From: JAZDFC01 sp043808235
GTDB lineage: Bacteria; Bacteroidota; Ignavibacteria; Ignavibacteriales; Melioribacteraceae
DNA: 64,000 nt
Direction: 5' to 3'
Assembly: GCA_043808235.1 (NCBI GenBank)
Contig: JAZDFC010000073.1
Span: forward strand, 1-64,000
A program made the position numbers and the translations under genes. Within the stretch, counting starts at the first letter, position 1. Each line of letters opens with the position of its first letter. Positions 45,461 through 54,534 of the stretch are shown here, piece by piece. A model generated the notes under the pieces. The model saw nothing but the letters and a program-made list of their open reading frames with translations, was not told the origin of the DNA and searched no databases.

Positions 45461-47313
45461 AAAGTCTCCGGTTGATGATTGCACTTTTCTAACGGAATCA
45501 ATATTTCAAATATGGTCCCGCCATTTCCTCTGTTACAAAAATTTATTGTTCCGCCATGCGCTGTAATTATATTATTCACGATAGCCAAACCCAAACCGCT
45601 TCCGCCGGGATTTGTTGTGAAGAATGGATTGAATATCTTTTCCCTGTCCTCTTCTCTGATACCAGGACCATCATCCGCAATTGTAACTTTCAATTTTCTA
45701 TCAACGTTTGAGCAATTAAAAATTATCTTCCCTGATTTAGGAGAAAACTGAACAGCGTTGATGAAAATATTGAGCAGAGCCTCTTCCATCATTCCAATAT
45801 CAATTAATGCAGCAGGTAAATCTTTATCTGTGTTTACTTTCACACTTAGCTGTTTGTTTTCAATCTCACTCCTACAGTTACTAATAACGGATTCGATTAA
45901 ATTATTGATTGACACAACCGATTTATTTAATTGCGGCTGGCGATAAAACTTTTTAAAATCAATCAACATTTCGAGGAATGATTTTAACGCTCCTTTCATT
46001 TCCTTCACATATATTTTTAACGTCTCATCTTTCAACTGCATTTCGATATTTTGCACCCAGATGCTTATTCCTCCAACTTTATTTTGAATCTCATGAGATA
46101 TCTTGGAAATGGTCTCTCCGATTAATGCCAGCTTTTCTTTTTTCGAAAGCTCGTTTTTTGTTTTGACCAGCTCATCAATTTTCTCTTCGAGTTCTTGGTT
46201 CACTCTATTTAGCGAAAGATAATTGTTTCGCAATTTGTCAACCATGTCGTTAAAAGTCGTTATCAATATTCCGATTTCGTCGCTGCTGTGCAGTTCAATC
46301 TTCTGTGTCAAATCGCCTTCGGCAACTTTGTTCGATACATTAATTACTCGATTGAGAGAATTAGCCAGCCGGTTGGTAAGCGCATAAACAACAGACATCA
46401 AGAGACCGAAAAGAACAACCGAAAAAATAATCGCAAATATGAGTGAATTATTGAGCCGTTTATATTCTTCGGTGTTGTCTCTGGCAATAACCAGAAACAC
46501 TCCCGGCACTGAAATATTTTTCCACGATAAATAATTATATTCAATACTTTGGGCGCCGAATGATGTTTTATTTCCTTCACGATTGAAAACAAAGCCGGGG
46601 AAAACAGCATTAATTTGATTGTTAAGTAAACTTTTATCCCCCGAATAAATAATGAATCCGGCTGAGTTTACAAAAAATGATTTTACTCCAGGCACTAAAA
46701 CCTCCCGCTCAATAACCCTGTCAAACAAATAATCCAATCTAAGCGATGCATACAATATTGTTGTAGTATCAGATTTAAAATAATCAACAATGAGCGCCGA
46801 GTTGCTTCTTATATCAAAAATAGTCTCTGAGCGGTTTGCATTATGAATATTAGATTGAGATATGGATTCTTGAATTGGTGATGGGAGAGGTTTTTTATCT
46901 TTCCACGTTCTTTCAGTTAGTATTTGCCCGCTGAATACTTTTACCGGTCTCAAGAACAGCGCTTTTCCCCAACCGGACTTAACCAATGCCAGTTCGGAAT
47001 ATTTGAAAGGATTGCCCAGTAAAAATGATTCTAATTGCTCAATTGCAATTGCGGATTTATCAACATTAATTGATTCCTCAATCTGCGATATTTCAATGTA
47101 TTTTTTGAGAGTTGTTATTTCAAGATTCGAATTTGTTATTTCGTCATTAAGAGCTTTGTTAAGCAGACCGGCAGCCTGCCTTACAGCCACACTTGATTCA
47201 TCCCGAATAAATTTTGAACCGCTGATGTAGAAAAATATAATGATTGAAACGAGGAGTACAACTGCGAACGCAGAGAAGAGAAATAGTATTTTATTTTTCA
47301 GTCTATTTTTCAT
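45457..47313 (-). CDS. Membrane sensor histidine kinase with HAMP domain
   Basis: Sensor kinase of 618 residues. The first transmembrane helix is at about 9-31 (ILFLFSAFAVVLLVSIIIFFYI), an extracytoplasmic ligand domain of ~250 residues with a Cache-like pattern follows, then a second helix (LIFAIIFSVVLFGLLMSVVYALT), HAMP (NRVINVSNKVAEGDLTQKIEL...DEIGILITTFNDM), a coiled coil, a HisKA-type domain with the His in ISKISHEIQNKVGGIS, and an ATPase (NIFINAVQFSP, IADDGPGIREED, GGSGLGLAIVNNIITAHGG). It overlaps the downstream NtrC-type regulator by 4 bp and the upstream binding-protein gene by 11 bp, so all three form one unit. Confidence 0.93.
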   Translation of the reverse strand: MKNRLKNKILFLFSAFAVVLLVSIIIFFYISGSKFIRDESSVAVRQAAGLLNKALNDEITNSNLEITTLKKYIEISQIEESINVDKSAIAIEQLESFLLGNPFKYSELALVKSGWGKALFLRPVKVFSGQILTERTWKDKKPLPSPIQESISQSNIHNANRSETIFDIRSNSALIVDYFKSDTTTILYASLRLDYLFDRVIEREVLVPGVKSFFVNSAGFIIYSGDKSLLNNQINAVFPGFVFNREGNKTSFGAQSIEYNYLSWKNISVPGVFLVIARDNTEEYKRLNNSLIFAIIFSVVLFGLLMSVVYALTNRLANSLNRVINVSNKVAEGDLTQKIELHSSDEIGILITTFNDMVDKLRNNYLSLNRVNQELEEKIDELVKTKNELSKKEKLALIGETISKISHEIQNKVGGISIWVQNIEMQLKDETLKIYVKEMKGALKSFLEMLIDFKKFYRQPQLNKSVVSINNLIESVISNCRSEIENKQLSVKVNTDKDLPAALIDIGMMEEALLNIFINAVQFSPKSGKIIFNCSNVDRKLKVTIADDGPGIREEDREKIFNPFFTTNPGGSGLGLAIVNNIITAHGGTINFCNRGNGGTIFEILIPLEKCNHQPETL

Positions 47314-49030
47314 CCGGCTGGCTGCTCATCCATAAAAATCTATAATCCGGCACAGAACAATTCAATCGAAAGTTTTTTACAAATTTGGGGAATATATAAT
47401 AAGATTCTGTTACGTGCGAAAGATAAATTGCCGGCACATCTTCGTATAAAATATGTTCAAGTTGGATAAATAGTTTTCTTCGTTCCTCGGGATTCTGTTC
47501 GAACATAGACCTCTCAAACAATGCATCATAGATAGTATTCTTGTACTGTGGAAGGTTTATCGACTTATCACTCTTTGAATAAAATAAATAGTAATATTCT
47601 TCCGGGTCGGGATAAACCGGTTTCATACTAACTCTAAAAATATCGGGTCTATCTTTCACAATAAATTTATAGTAGTTCATCGTGTTAATTTCAGCTTCGA
47701 CATTAAGATTTATTTTCTTTAACGCAGCTTCCAATTCGAGAACATCGGGTGAATATAAAGTTGAAAAGATTTTTATTTTTTGTTTGCTCAATATCGCACT
47801 ATAATTCTTTAGAAAAGCGCCAGCCTCGAATAAATCGTAATCATACCACTTGAAATTATAATTACGCAAGAAATACGACGGCGCTAAAGTATTAGCGAGA
47901 GTCATTTTATTTAGGCTATCATTGGTCAGGAATGTCCTGTCATAGGATTTTGCTATAGCCTGCCGAAGCTCTTTATTTCGTGCAAGCGGAGTATTTTTAT
48001 CCATTGAAAAACTAAAGAATCTAATTGAGTTTCCGGTTTGGACGGGTTGAACATTATATTTTTTTACAAAATCGGATTCTGACTTAATATTCTGATACAT
48101 TGCCCCGTCAACGTAGAGAAGATGGTTTTCACCTTTAAGAAATTCCGTGATTGACAAATTACCGCTTGATAGAAAGATGATTTTTATACCATCCAAATAT
48201 GGAAGCTTATCACCATGCTCATCTTTGCACCAGTAATTTTCATTGCGTGCAAAATCAATTTCCTGCCACTCTTTCCACAAAGTCATCCGGTAAGCGCCGG
48301 TGCCAACAGCGTGCTTCGAAAAACTATTTCCGTAATACTCAACAGCCTCCTTCGGAACAATGAATGTATACGGCGATGCAAGTAATTTAAGAAATGTCAC
48401 ATAGGGTTTTGTCAGCTCAATTTGGATATGCTTATTATCAATTATTTTTATGCCTGCTATCTTATCAGCCTTGCCACTATAATATTCCTGCGCACCAACA
48501 ATTCTTTGAACAAATATTTCTTTTATCAGACATTCTGACGCGGGACTACAGATTCTATAAAACATATTAAGAATGTCGTTTGGAGTTACTATTCGGCCAA
48601 TACTATTTGGGAAACATGGGTCGTTGTGAAATGTAACGCCGTCACGGATTTTAAATATCCATGTTTTTCCATCGTCTATTTTTTGCCAGCTTTCGGCAAG
48701 TATCGGAGCTAAAGAATCGGGATTAGATGTGTAACCTACTAATCCTTCATAAACTATATTAGAGATGTACCATTCATTGTCGTAAATTACTTTTTGCGGG
48801 TCTAAGTTTTCAATCGGATCGGAATAAATAATTTTGAGCGTACCACCGTAATTAATCTGCTCTTTGTTCGCGTCGTTATTTTCGTTTGAACAATTTGATA
48901 ATAGAAAGGAGAATACTAATAAAGTTGAAAAAAATAAAAATCGCAGACCCGACAATACCGGTGAAAAGCCAGTAGAGCCGGAGTTAAGAATGAAATTATC
49001 GAAAATGTTACTACAAAGAATTCCTTTCAT
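47303..49030 (-). CDS. ABC-type oligopeptide/solute-binding protein (SBP_bac_5), probably a lipoprotein
   Basis: Member of the extracellular solute-binding family 5: GGTLKIIYSDPIENLDPQ, YEGLVGYTSNPDSLAPILAESWQKIDDGKTWIFKIRDGVTFHND and AVGTGAYRM are standard landmarks. The frame is open from 49162, but that would overlap the divergent gene starting at 49150, so I choose the ATG at 49030. The membrane segment LRFLFFSTLLVFSFLLSNC then ends in a lipobox-like Cys. The segment between start and membrane helix (NSGSTGFSPVLSG) is odd for a signal peptide, and a non-ATG start nearer the helix is possible. No permease or ATPase gene is nearby; its overlap with the sensor kinase suggests a sensing role in place of transport. 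Confidence 0.85.
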   Translation of the reverse strand: MKGILCSNIFDNFILNSGSTGFSPVLSGLRFLFFSTLLVFSFLLSNCSNENNDANKEQINYGGTLKIIYSDPIENLDPQKVIYDNEWYISNIVYEGLVGYTSNPDSLAPILAESWQKIDDGKTWIFKIRDGVTFHNDPCFPNSIGRIVTPNDILNMFYRICSPASECLIKEIFVQRIVGAQEYYSGKADKIAGIKIIDNKHIQIELTKPYVTFLKLLASPYTFIVPKEAVEYYGNSFSKHAVGTGAYRMTLWKEWQEIDFARNENYWCKDEHGDKLPYLDGIKIIFLSSGNLSITEFLKGENHLLYVDGAMYQNIKSESDFVKKYNVQPVQTGNSIRFFSFSMDKNTPLARNKELRQAIAKSYDRTFLTNDSLNKMTLANTLAPSYFLRNYNFKWYDYDLFEAGAFLKNYSAILSKQKIKIFSTLYSPDVLELEAALKKINLNVEAEINTMNYYKFIVKDRPDIFRVSMKPVYPDPEEYYYLFYSKSDKSINLPQYKNTIYDALFERSMFEQNPEERRKLFIQLEHILYEDVPAIYLSHVTESYYIFPKFVKNFRLNCSVPDYRFLWMSSQPDEK

Positions 49031-49149
49031 TTCTAAAATTGAATTACCGGTATTAAAGAATATCCAAATATAAAATAATATAATTACGGAAGAGTGGAAA
49101 TGTAATTTTGTGGCTATTTTTGTCATTAACAAAAAACACCGGGGTAAAA

Positions 49150-49698
49150 ATGCCAGATTCACTATCGATCCCTTCCGAAATTATCGAGAGGAAAATATTC
49201 GTTATCCGGGGGCAAAAAGTAATGGTTGATAAAGATCTCGCAAAATTATATAATGTTCTGACAAGAGATCTTAATAAGGCGGTTAAAAGAAACCATGATA
49301 AATTTCCATTGGATTTCATGTTCCAATTGGATGAGGAAGAATTCAATAACTTGAAGTTCCAAATTGGAACATCAAGATGGGGTGGAACACGCAAATTACC
49401 ATATGCTTTTACTGAACAAGGTGTAGCTATGCTTTCATCAGTATTGCGAAGCAAGAGAGCCGTTCAAGTAAACATTCAGATCATGAGAACATTTGTAAAA
49501 CTGCGGGAAATATTATCGACTCATAAAGAACTCGCACAAAAGCTGCATGAACTTGAGTTGAAAGTTGAATCGCATGACGAACAGATAACGGCTATTTTCG
49601 AGGCTATTAACCAGCTACTGCAACTGCCCGAAAAGCCGAAAAGAAAAATTGGATTTGATATCAATGAGCCAAAGGTTCGATATAAGGCAAGGAAGTAA
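49150..49698 (+). CDS. ORF6N-domain DNA-binding protein
   Basis: Protein of 182 residues from the ATG at 49150, which has a GGGG-type ribosome site; the open frame starts at 49108. The first ~90 residues form an ORF6N domain (IPSEIIERKIFVIRGQKVMVDKDLAKLYNV, LNKAVKRNHDKFPLDFMFQLDEEEF, LPYAFTEQGVAMLSSVLRSKRAVQVNIQIMRTFVKLRE), known from phage antirepressors and widespread chromosomal orphans. A coiled coil follows (LAQKLHELELKVESHDEQITAIFEAINQLL). It sits alone between two minus-strand operons, so it is probably a single-gene cargo. The DNA target is unknown. Confidence 0.9.
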   Translation: MPDSLSIPSEIIERKIFVIRGQKVMVDKDLAKLYNVLTRDLNKAVKRNHDKFPLDFMFQLDEEEFNNLKFQIGTSRWGGTRKLPYAFTEQGVAMLSSVLRSKRAVQVNIQIMRTFVKLREILSTHKELAQKLHELELKVESHDEQITAIFEAINQLLQLPEKPKRKIGFDINEPKVRYKARK

Positions 49699-49713
49699 AA
49701 TCCTAAAACGTTA

Positions 49714-50322
49714 TCATTTTTTAAAATGCCGCGAAATTAATTCCTCAACAACTTCGTCAAATTGTATATCCTGTTCTTCAAGCATCACAAGCAAATGAAA
49801 AAGTAAATCTGCAACTTCATATTTAATTTGTTGTTTATTTCCGTTCTTCGCAGCAATCAAACATTCGATAGATTCCTCCCCGAATTTTTGAATGATGCGG
49901 TCACGGCCTTCTTTAAATAACTTCGTTGTATACGAACCTTCGGGCAGTTTCTCTTTGCGTTCTTTGATTAGCTTTCCGAGATATGTGAGAAATCCCGAAT
50001 TATTCTTCTCCGCTCTAAAACAGGAATAATCGCCGGTATGACATGTCGGTCCAGTCGGTGCTGCATAGACTATGAGTGAATCATTGTCACAATCAGCAAC
50101 AATTTCAGAAACAAGCAAAAAATTACCGGATGTTTCACCTTTTATCCACAATTCATTTCTGGTTCGGCTGAAGAATGTAACTTTTCCCGATTCGATTGTT
50201 TTGGTCAATGCTTCTTTGTTCATAAATCCAAGCATTAAAACTTGACTTGTGAATTTGTCGATGATTATTGCCGGAATCAATCCGTTCGCTTTTTCGAAAT
50301 CAAGTTTTGATACATCAATCAT
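49714..50322 (-). CDS. hisIE: Bifunctional PR-AMP cyclohydrolase / PR-ATP pyrophosphatase
   Basis: Bifunctional histidine-pathway enzyme of 202 residues. The N-terminal half is the HisI cyclohydrolase (MLGFMNKEALTKTIESGKVTFFSRTRNELWIKGETSGNF, DCDNDSLIVYAAPTGPTCHTGDYSCF, with the zinc and magnesium ligands). The C-terminal half from about 110 is HisE (LGKLIKERKEKLPEGSYTTKLFKEGRDRIIQKFGEESIECLIAAKNGN...EVADLLFHLLVMLEEQ). Together they remove pyrophosphate and open the purine ring. It is the last gene of the operon; its start overlaps hisF by 4 bp. Confidence 0.97.
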   Translation of the reverse strand: MIDVSKLDFEKANGLIPAIIIDKFTSQVLMLGFMNKEALTKTIESGKVTFFSRTRNELWIKGETSGNFLLVSEIVADCDNDSLIVYAAPTGPTCHTGDYSCFRAEKNNSGFLTYLGKLIKERKEKLPEGSYTTKLFKEGRDRIIQKFGEESIECLIAAKNGNKQQIKYEVADLLFHLLVMLEEQDIQFDEVVEELISRHFKK

Positions 50323-51074
50323 AACCTCACCTTCACCCCGTTATCCCGTAAATATTTTTTTAATTCTACAATCGGCAATTCGTTATAATGGAATAAACTT
50401 GCCGCTAAACACGCATCAACATTGGCTTGAGTGAATGCCTCAAGAAAATGCTCTTTTGTTCCGGCACCACCCGAAGCAATTACCGGTATCGTAACAGATG
50501 TGACAATCTTTGATAGGATTTCAACATCGAATCCTTCCCTTGTTCCGTCCTTGTCCATCGATGTGAGAAGTATTTCTCCTGCGCCCAGTTCGTTTACTCT
50601 TTTGCACCATTCAAATCCATCAAGTTTTGTTTTTTCTTTTCCACCTTTAATAAAAACTTTTTGTACACCGCCGATTTTTTTTACATCGATTGCAGCAACA
50701 ACAGCCTGGCTTCCGAATCGTTTTGCTGCCTCGGTAATTAATTTTTCGTTTTTCACAATCGATGTATTCAACGATACTTTATCCGCTCCCGCTTTCAACA
50801 ATGCGTCGATATCTTCCAATTCGGAGATACCGCCACCGACTGTAAATGGGATACGTATCACTTCTGCTACTTTCGAAACGAGTTCGACAAGAGTTTTTCT
50901 TTTTTCGAGTGAGGCTGTTATATCGAGAAATACAAGTTCATCCGCAAATTCATTCGAGTACCTCTCGGCCAATTCTATTGCGGGTCCGGCGAAACGCAAT
51001 CCTTCAAAGTTCACTCCTTTCACCACAACTCCGTCTTTTACATCAAGACATGGTATTATTCTTTTAGCTACCAA
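50319..51074 (-). CDS. hisF: Imidazole glycerol phosphate synthase subunit HisF
   Basis: Cyclase subunit of 251 residues, a TIM barrel: AKRIIPCLDVKDGVVVKGVNFEG carries the catalytic Asp, followed by the phosphate-binding turns FTVGGGISE and IASGGAG. The second catalytic Asp is in LLTSMDKDGTREGFD. It receives ammonia from HisH and makes IGP and AICAR. It is tightly packed between hisA and hisIE with overlapping ends. Confidence 0.97.
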   Translation of the reverse strand: MVAKRIIPCLDVKDGVVVKGVNFEGLRFAGPAIELAERYSNEFADELVFLDITASLEKRKTLVELVSKVAEVIRIPFTVGGGISELEDIDALLKAGADKVSLNTSIVKNEKLITEAAKRFGSQAVVAAIDVKKIGGVQKVFIKGGKEKTKLDGFEWCKRVNELGAGEILLTSMDKDGTREGFDVEILSKIVTSVTIPVIASGGAGTKEHFLEAFTQANVDACLAASLFHYNELPIVELKKYLRDNGVKVRL

Positions 51075-51783
51075 ATTCTGAAAGCTCCTTTAATTTTATT
51101 TTACCTTCATAGATTGATTTGCCGACAATCGCCGCCGCGCACCCGGTATCTTCTAATTGTTTCAATTCTTCGATTGATGAAACACCGCCGGACGCAATTA
51201 TATTTATCTTTTCAAAAGAAGAAAGTAATCTTTCATAAAGAATTATATTCGAACCGGTCAGCGAACCGTCTTTATTAATATCGGTGATTAAAAATTTCGT
51301 CAAGCCGGAACCAAGGCAACTTTCGATATGCTGTTTAATTTTTATATGTGAATTTTCCTGCCATCCTTTTATGTAAATGAATTCGTCCAACACATCTGCG
51401 GAGATTATTATTTTATTACTATCATATTTTTGTAATGCGGATTCAAATTCATTTTTATTTACAAACGGGAGGGAGCCAACGATAACATAATCAACCCCGG
51501 CAGCAAACAAGTCGCCGAGATCATCACCCGTTCTTATTCCACCGCCGAATTGAATCTGCATCCCGGTTTCGTTTTTAATTTGAGTCAATAATTCTTTTGT
51601 GTTAATCCGTCCATCTTTCGAGCCGCTCAAATCAACAATATGAATTCTTTCAAAACCGAATGATGAAAATATCTTTGCCTGCTCGATTACCGAGTCGTTA
51701 TAAATTTTCGAAGTCGAAAAATCGCCTTTAAACAGTCGTACAACTTTACCGTCGAGAATATCTATTGCCGGAATTATTAACAT
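51064..51783 (-). CDS. hisA: ProFAR isomerase HisA
   Basis: TIM-barrel isomerase of 239 residues (MLIIPAIDILDGKVVRLFKGDF with the catalytic Asp near the N terminus, IQFGGGIRTGDD, LITDINKDGSLTGSN with the second Asp, IIASGGVSSIEEL). It converts ProFAR to PRFAR. It overlaps hisF by 11 bp and hisH by 7 bp. Confidence 0.97.
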   Translation of the reverse strand: MLIIPAIDILDGKVVRLFKGDFSTSKIYNDSVIEQAKIFSSFGFERIHIVDLSGSKDGRINTKELLTQIKNETGMQIQFGGGIRTGDDLGDLFAAGVDYVIVGSLPFVNKNEFESALQKYDSNKIIISADVLDEFIYIKGWQENSHIKIKQHIESCLGSGLTKFLITDINKDGSLTGSNIILYERLLSSFEKINIIASGGVSSIEELKQLEDTGCAAAIVGKSIYEGKIKLKELSEFGS

Positions 51784-52364
51784 AGCTCAATAAAATTTTT
51801 TATTAATTGTGTACCCGCGGCGCCCGATTTTTCGGGATGAAACTGCACGCCGTAATAATTATTTTTTTCTATGCACGCTGAAAACTCCACATCGTAAATT
51901 GTCTTTGCAGTTGTGTATTCGCCCATCGGAACGTAATATGAATTAGCGAAATAGAAATACTCGTTGTCTTTAATACCGACAAATAATTTTGAAGAGGAAA
52001 TTTGTTTCACTTCATTCCATCCCATGTGCGGGACTTTCACGTTTGCAGTATCAAATATTTCTGTTGAGCCGAGAAGAATGCCGAGGCAATCGACATTTCC
52101 TTCTTTCGCTTTTTCGCAAAAGACCTGCATACCGAGACAAATTCCGAGAAGTGGTTTTTTAATCTCTCTTAAAATATGAAATAGTCCGGTCGAACGAATT
52201 CTTTCAATTGCAAACGAGGCATCTCCAACACCGGGGAATATTACTTTTTCGGATTCTGTAATATCTATTTCTTTATCCGTAATTTTAAATTCGCAGCCGA
52301 GTTCTTTCAAAACATTTGCAATCGAAGCCGTGTTACCGGCACCGTAATCAAGTAATGCAATCAT
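51777..52364 (-). CDS. hisH: Imidazole glycerol phosphate synthase glutaminase HisH
   Basis: Class-I glutamine amidotransferase of 195 residues. It has the nucleophile Cys in LLGICLGMQVFCE and the His/Glu of the triad in GVQFHPEKSG; the N terminus (MIALLDYGAGNTASIANVLKELG) is typical. It feeds ammonia to HisF. The start overlaps the hisB stop by 4 bp. Confidence 0.97.
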   Translation of the reverse strand: MIALLDYGAGNTASIANVLKELGCEFKITDKEIDITESEKVIFPGVGDASFAIERIRSTGLFHILREIKKPLLGICLGMQVFCEKAKEGNVDCLGILLGSTEIFDTANVKVPHMGWNEVKQISSSKLFVGIKDNEYFYFANSYYVPMGEYTTAKTIYDVEFSACIEKNNYYGVQFHPEKSGAAGTQLIKNFIELC

Positions 52365-53263
52365 ATTTTTCCCTTTGTCGATGGCAATGTGTTTTGATTT
52401 CTTTCATCTTTTTTGAATGCTTCGTTCAACGCTTTTGCAAATGCTTTGAACAATGATTCGATTTTGTGATGTTCATTATCGCCCGAAGTTTTCATATGAA
52501 GATTCGCGCGCAAACCCATTGATAAACCTTTGAAGAATTCCTTTACAAGTTCGGTTGGAAACTCCCCAACTTTTTCGCGTTTGAATGATGCATTGAACTT
52601 GAGAAAACTTCTTCCTCCTAAATCAAGGAAACACGAACCAAGAGAATCATCCATCGGGGTAAAAAATCCGAAACGCATTATTCCCCTTCGATCACCGAGA
52701 GCCTTATCTAAAGCCTCTCCGAGAGCTATCCCTGTATCTTCAACCGTGTGATGTTCATCCACTTCCAAATCTCCTTTCACAGTTATTTCGAGGTCGCAAT
52801 TCGAGTGACGCGCAATTTGATCAAGCATGTGATCAAAAAATCCAATGCCGCTTTTTATTTTCGATGCGCCGCTTCCACGCAAATTAAGTTTAATATTAAT
52901 CGCAGTTTCCTTTGTGATTCTCGAATGAACAATTGTGTTTTCTTCACGTAGAATTTCATCAATAGCTTCAGCAATTCTTTTTATCTTACTTTTGGAGGAA
53001 ACAACAATTTGCTTTCGGGATTTATCTTTAGTCTTCTGCGTTGAAATGCAATAGTCAATATCTACTTCAGTCTCAGAATATTCATTCAGTTTAATTTCTT
53101 CCGAAGTAAGTATGCTTTCAATCAAACCAAAGTTTTTGATTTTAGACTTCACCGAAAAAAGTTGAAAATTATTTTTGCTCAATATTTTCAAACCAGTAAT
53201 CAATCCATTTGCAGACGAATTGACGAAATTTAAAAAGGCGGAATCGATAAAAACACTTTTCAT
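52361..53263 (-). CDS. hisB: Imidazoleglycerol-phosphate dehydratase with vestigial phosphatase-like N terminus
   Basis: Protein of 300 residues. Residues ~108-300 are a complete dehydratase: SRITKETAINIKLNLRG, GIGFFDHMLDQIARHS, DEHHTVEDTGIALGEAL and DNEHHKIESLFKAFAKAL supply the metal-binding His residues. The first ~105 residues look like a worn-out HAD phosphatase domain: MKSVFIDSAFLNF stands where an active HisB has a D-x-D-G-T motif, and GLITGLKILSKNNFQLFSV resembles the next HAD helix and strand. The second catalytic Asp is lost. Histidinol-phosphate phosphatase must therefore come from another gene not in this window. It overlaps hisC and hisH by 4 bp each. Confidence 0.93.
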   Translation of the reverse strand: MKSVFIDSAFLNFVNSSANGLITGLKILSKNNFQLFSVKSKIKNFGLIESILTSEEIKLNEYSETEVDIDYCISTQKTKDKSRKQIVVSSKSKIKRIAEAIDEILREENTIVHSRITKETAINIKLNLRGSGASKIKSGIGFFDHMLDQIARHSNCDLEITVKGDLEVDEHHTVEDTGIALGEALDKALGDRRGIMRFGFFTPMDDSLGSCFLDLGGRSFLKFNASFKREKVGEFPTELVKEFFKGLSMGLRANLHMKTSGDNEHHKIESLFKAFAKALNEAFKKDERNQNTLPSTKGKI

Positions 53264-54303
53264 AAAACCTTCCTCAATTCGGTTAAGAATAATTCATTCT
53301 GCTGCGGAGTTCCGACCGATACACGCAATGTATCTTTTACGTCTTTGCATCTGTTGCGGATAATGATTCCGCTTTTCACTAATTCATTGTAAACATCACC
53401 TGCGTTTTCAACTTCGAATAAAATAAAATTCGCATCGCTTGGAAATATTCTTTTTACTTTTTCGAACGAAGATAATTCACCCGCAAGTTTTGTTCTTTCG
53501 GATGTTATCAATCTTACAAATTCATCTTTCCGTTCCTTTGTACGCAATGCTTTTACCGCAAGCGCCGTCGTTACTTTATTTAGATTATACGGCAGTTTTA
53601 TTTTGTATAAAAGATTTATTATTTCCTTCGAAACGATGCAGTAGCCGAGCCTCAATCCCGCCAATCCCCATGCTTTTGAAAACGTACGTATCACCACAAT
53701 ATTTTCGTAAGTTAAAACCAAACCGGTAGCTGAATTATTTTCGGAGAAGTCAATGTATGCTTCGTCAACTACGACAATGCCATTGAACTTTTCCGCAATT
53801 GATTTTATATCGTTAAGTCTCAACAAATTTCCGGTTGGATTATTCGGCGAACAGCAAAATATAAGTTTTGTACTGTCATCGAAAGAATTGATTGTGGCTG
53901 CAACATCGATTTGAAAATCTTCTGTGAGAGAAATGCCGACTGTTTCCACATTATTAATATTACAGGATACTTTATACATCCCGTAAGTCGGGTTCAAAAT
54001 AATTGCTTTATCTTTCTGTGGCTCACAAAATATTCTGATTAATAAATCAATGATTTCATCAGAGCCAACTCCGCAGAAAATATTTTCCGCCGGTATGCTC
54101 AAATAGGATGATAGTTCTGAACGCAGTTCAGTATGAAATGGGTCCGGATATCTGTTCAATTCAAGTTCGATAAAATTGTCTACAACACTGCCGAAACTGT
54201 TTTCGTTCGCGTCCATCAATATTCCCGATAAGTGACTACTCCGCGCAGACGTGTACGGTTCAAGTTCAAGAATATTCTTTCGTACAAGATTTTTTAATTC
54301 CAT
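53260..54303 (-). CDS. hisC: Histidinol-phosphate aminotransferase
   Basis: PLP-dependent aminotransferase of 347 residues from the ATG at 54303; the longer frame starts with a non-ATG codon at 54336. Landmarks: SGILMDANENSFG, IFCGVGSDEIIDLLIR, FCCSPNNPTGNLLRL, VVDEAYIDFSE, the PLP-lysine in TFSKAWGLAGLRLGY, and the C-terminal IIIRNRCKDVKDTLRVSVGT. It transaminates imidazole acetol phosphate. A palindromic repeat lies between it and hisD. It overlaps hisB by 4 bp. Confidence 0.97.
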   Translation of the reverse strand: MELKNLVRKNILELEPYTSARSSHLSGILMDANENSFGSVVDNFIELELNRYPDPFHTELRSELSSYLSIPAENIFCGVGSDEIIDLLIRIFCEPQKDKAIILNPTYGMYKVSCNINNVETVGISLTEDFQIDVAATINSFDDSTKLIFCCSPNNPTGNLLRLNDIKSIAEKFNGIVVVDEAYIDFSENNSATGLVLTYENIVVIRTFSKAWGLAGLRLGYCIVSKEIINLLYKIKLPYNLNKVTTALAVKALRTKERKDEFVRLITSERTKLAGELSSFEKVKRIFPSDANFILFEVENAGDVYNELVKSGIIIRNRCKDVKDTLRVSVGTPQQNELFLTELRKVL

Positions 54304-54370
54304 AAGTTTTCGATTCCAAAAGATAAGGTGAAACACAAAATATTATTTCCGTTATTAACATTTTTAACCA

Positions 54371-54486
54371 ACCCCTTTCGTTCCTCCCGACAAGTCGGGA
54401 CAGGCTCTCCAGTGGAGGGGACACAGGTCGTCGTCCCCTCTAAAAAGAGTGCTTGTCCCGATGCTTTTTATCGGGAGGCGAGGGGT
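54371..54486. repeat. Compound palindromic repeat between hisD and hisC
   Basis: A 116-bp GC-rich element with nested inverted repeats. The outer arms are 371-390 and 471-486 within the 54 kb block (RC of the right arm is ACCCCTCGCCTCCCGA). The inner TCCCGACAAGTCGGGA is at 54385-54400, and GAGGGGAC (54415-54422) pairs with GTCCCCTC (54433-54440). The core TCCCGACAAGTCGGGACA is nearly the same as the centre of the element at 9209-9259. It should fold into a strong hairpin in the his mRNA. Confidence 0.75.
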
Positions 54487-54534
54487 GTGTAAAAATTTCT
54501 ATATTTTCAAAACTAAAACCATTATTCATGATTA

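Noticed and set aside
48940..49000. Possible palindromic insertion at the N terminus of the binding protein
   Set aside because: The segment encoding NSGSTGFSPVLSG looks out of place before a lipoprotein helix, but I could not find matching inverted arms.
50431..51081. 216-codon plus-strand frame
   Set aside because: Lies fully antisense to hisF, which is clearly real; a codon-bias shadow.
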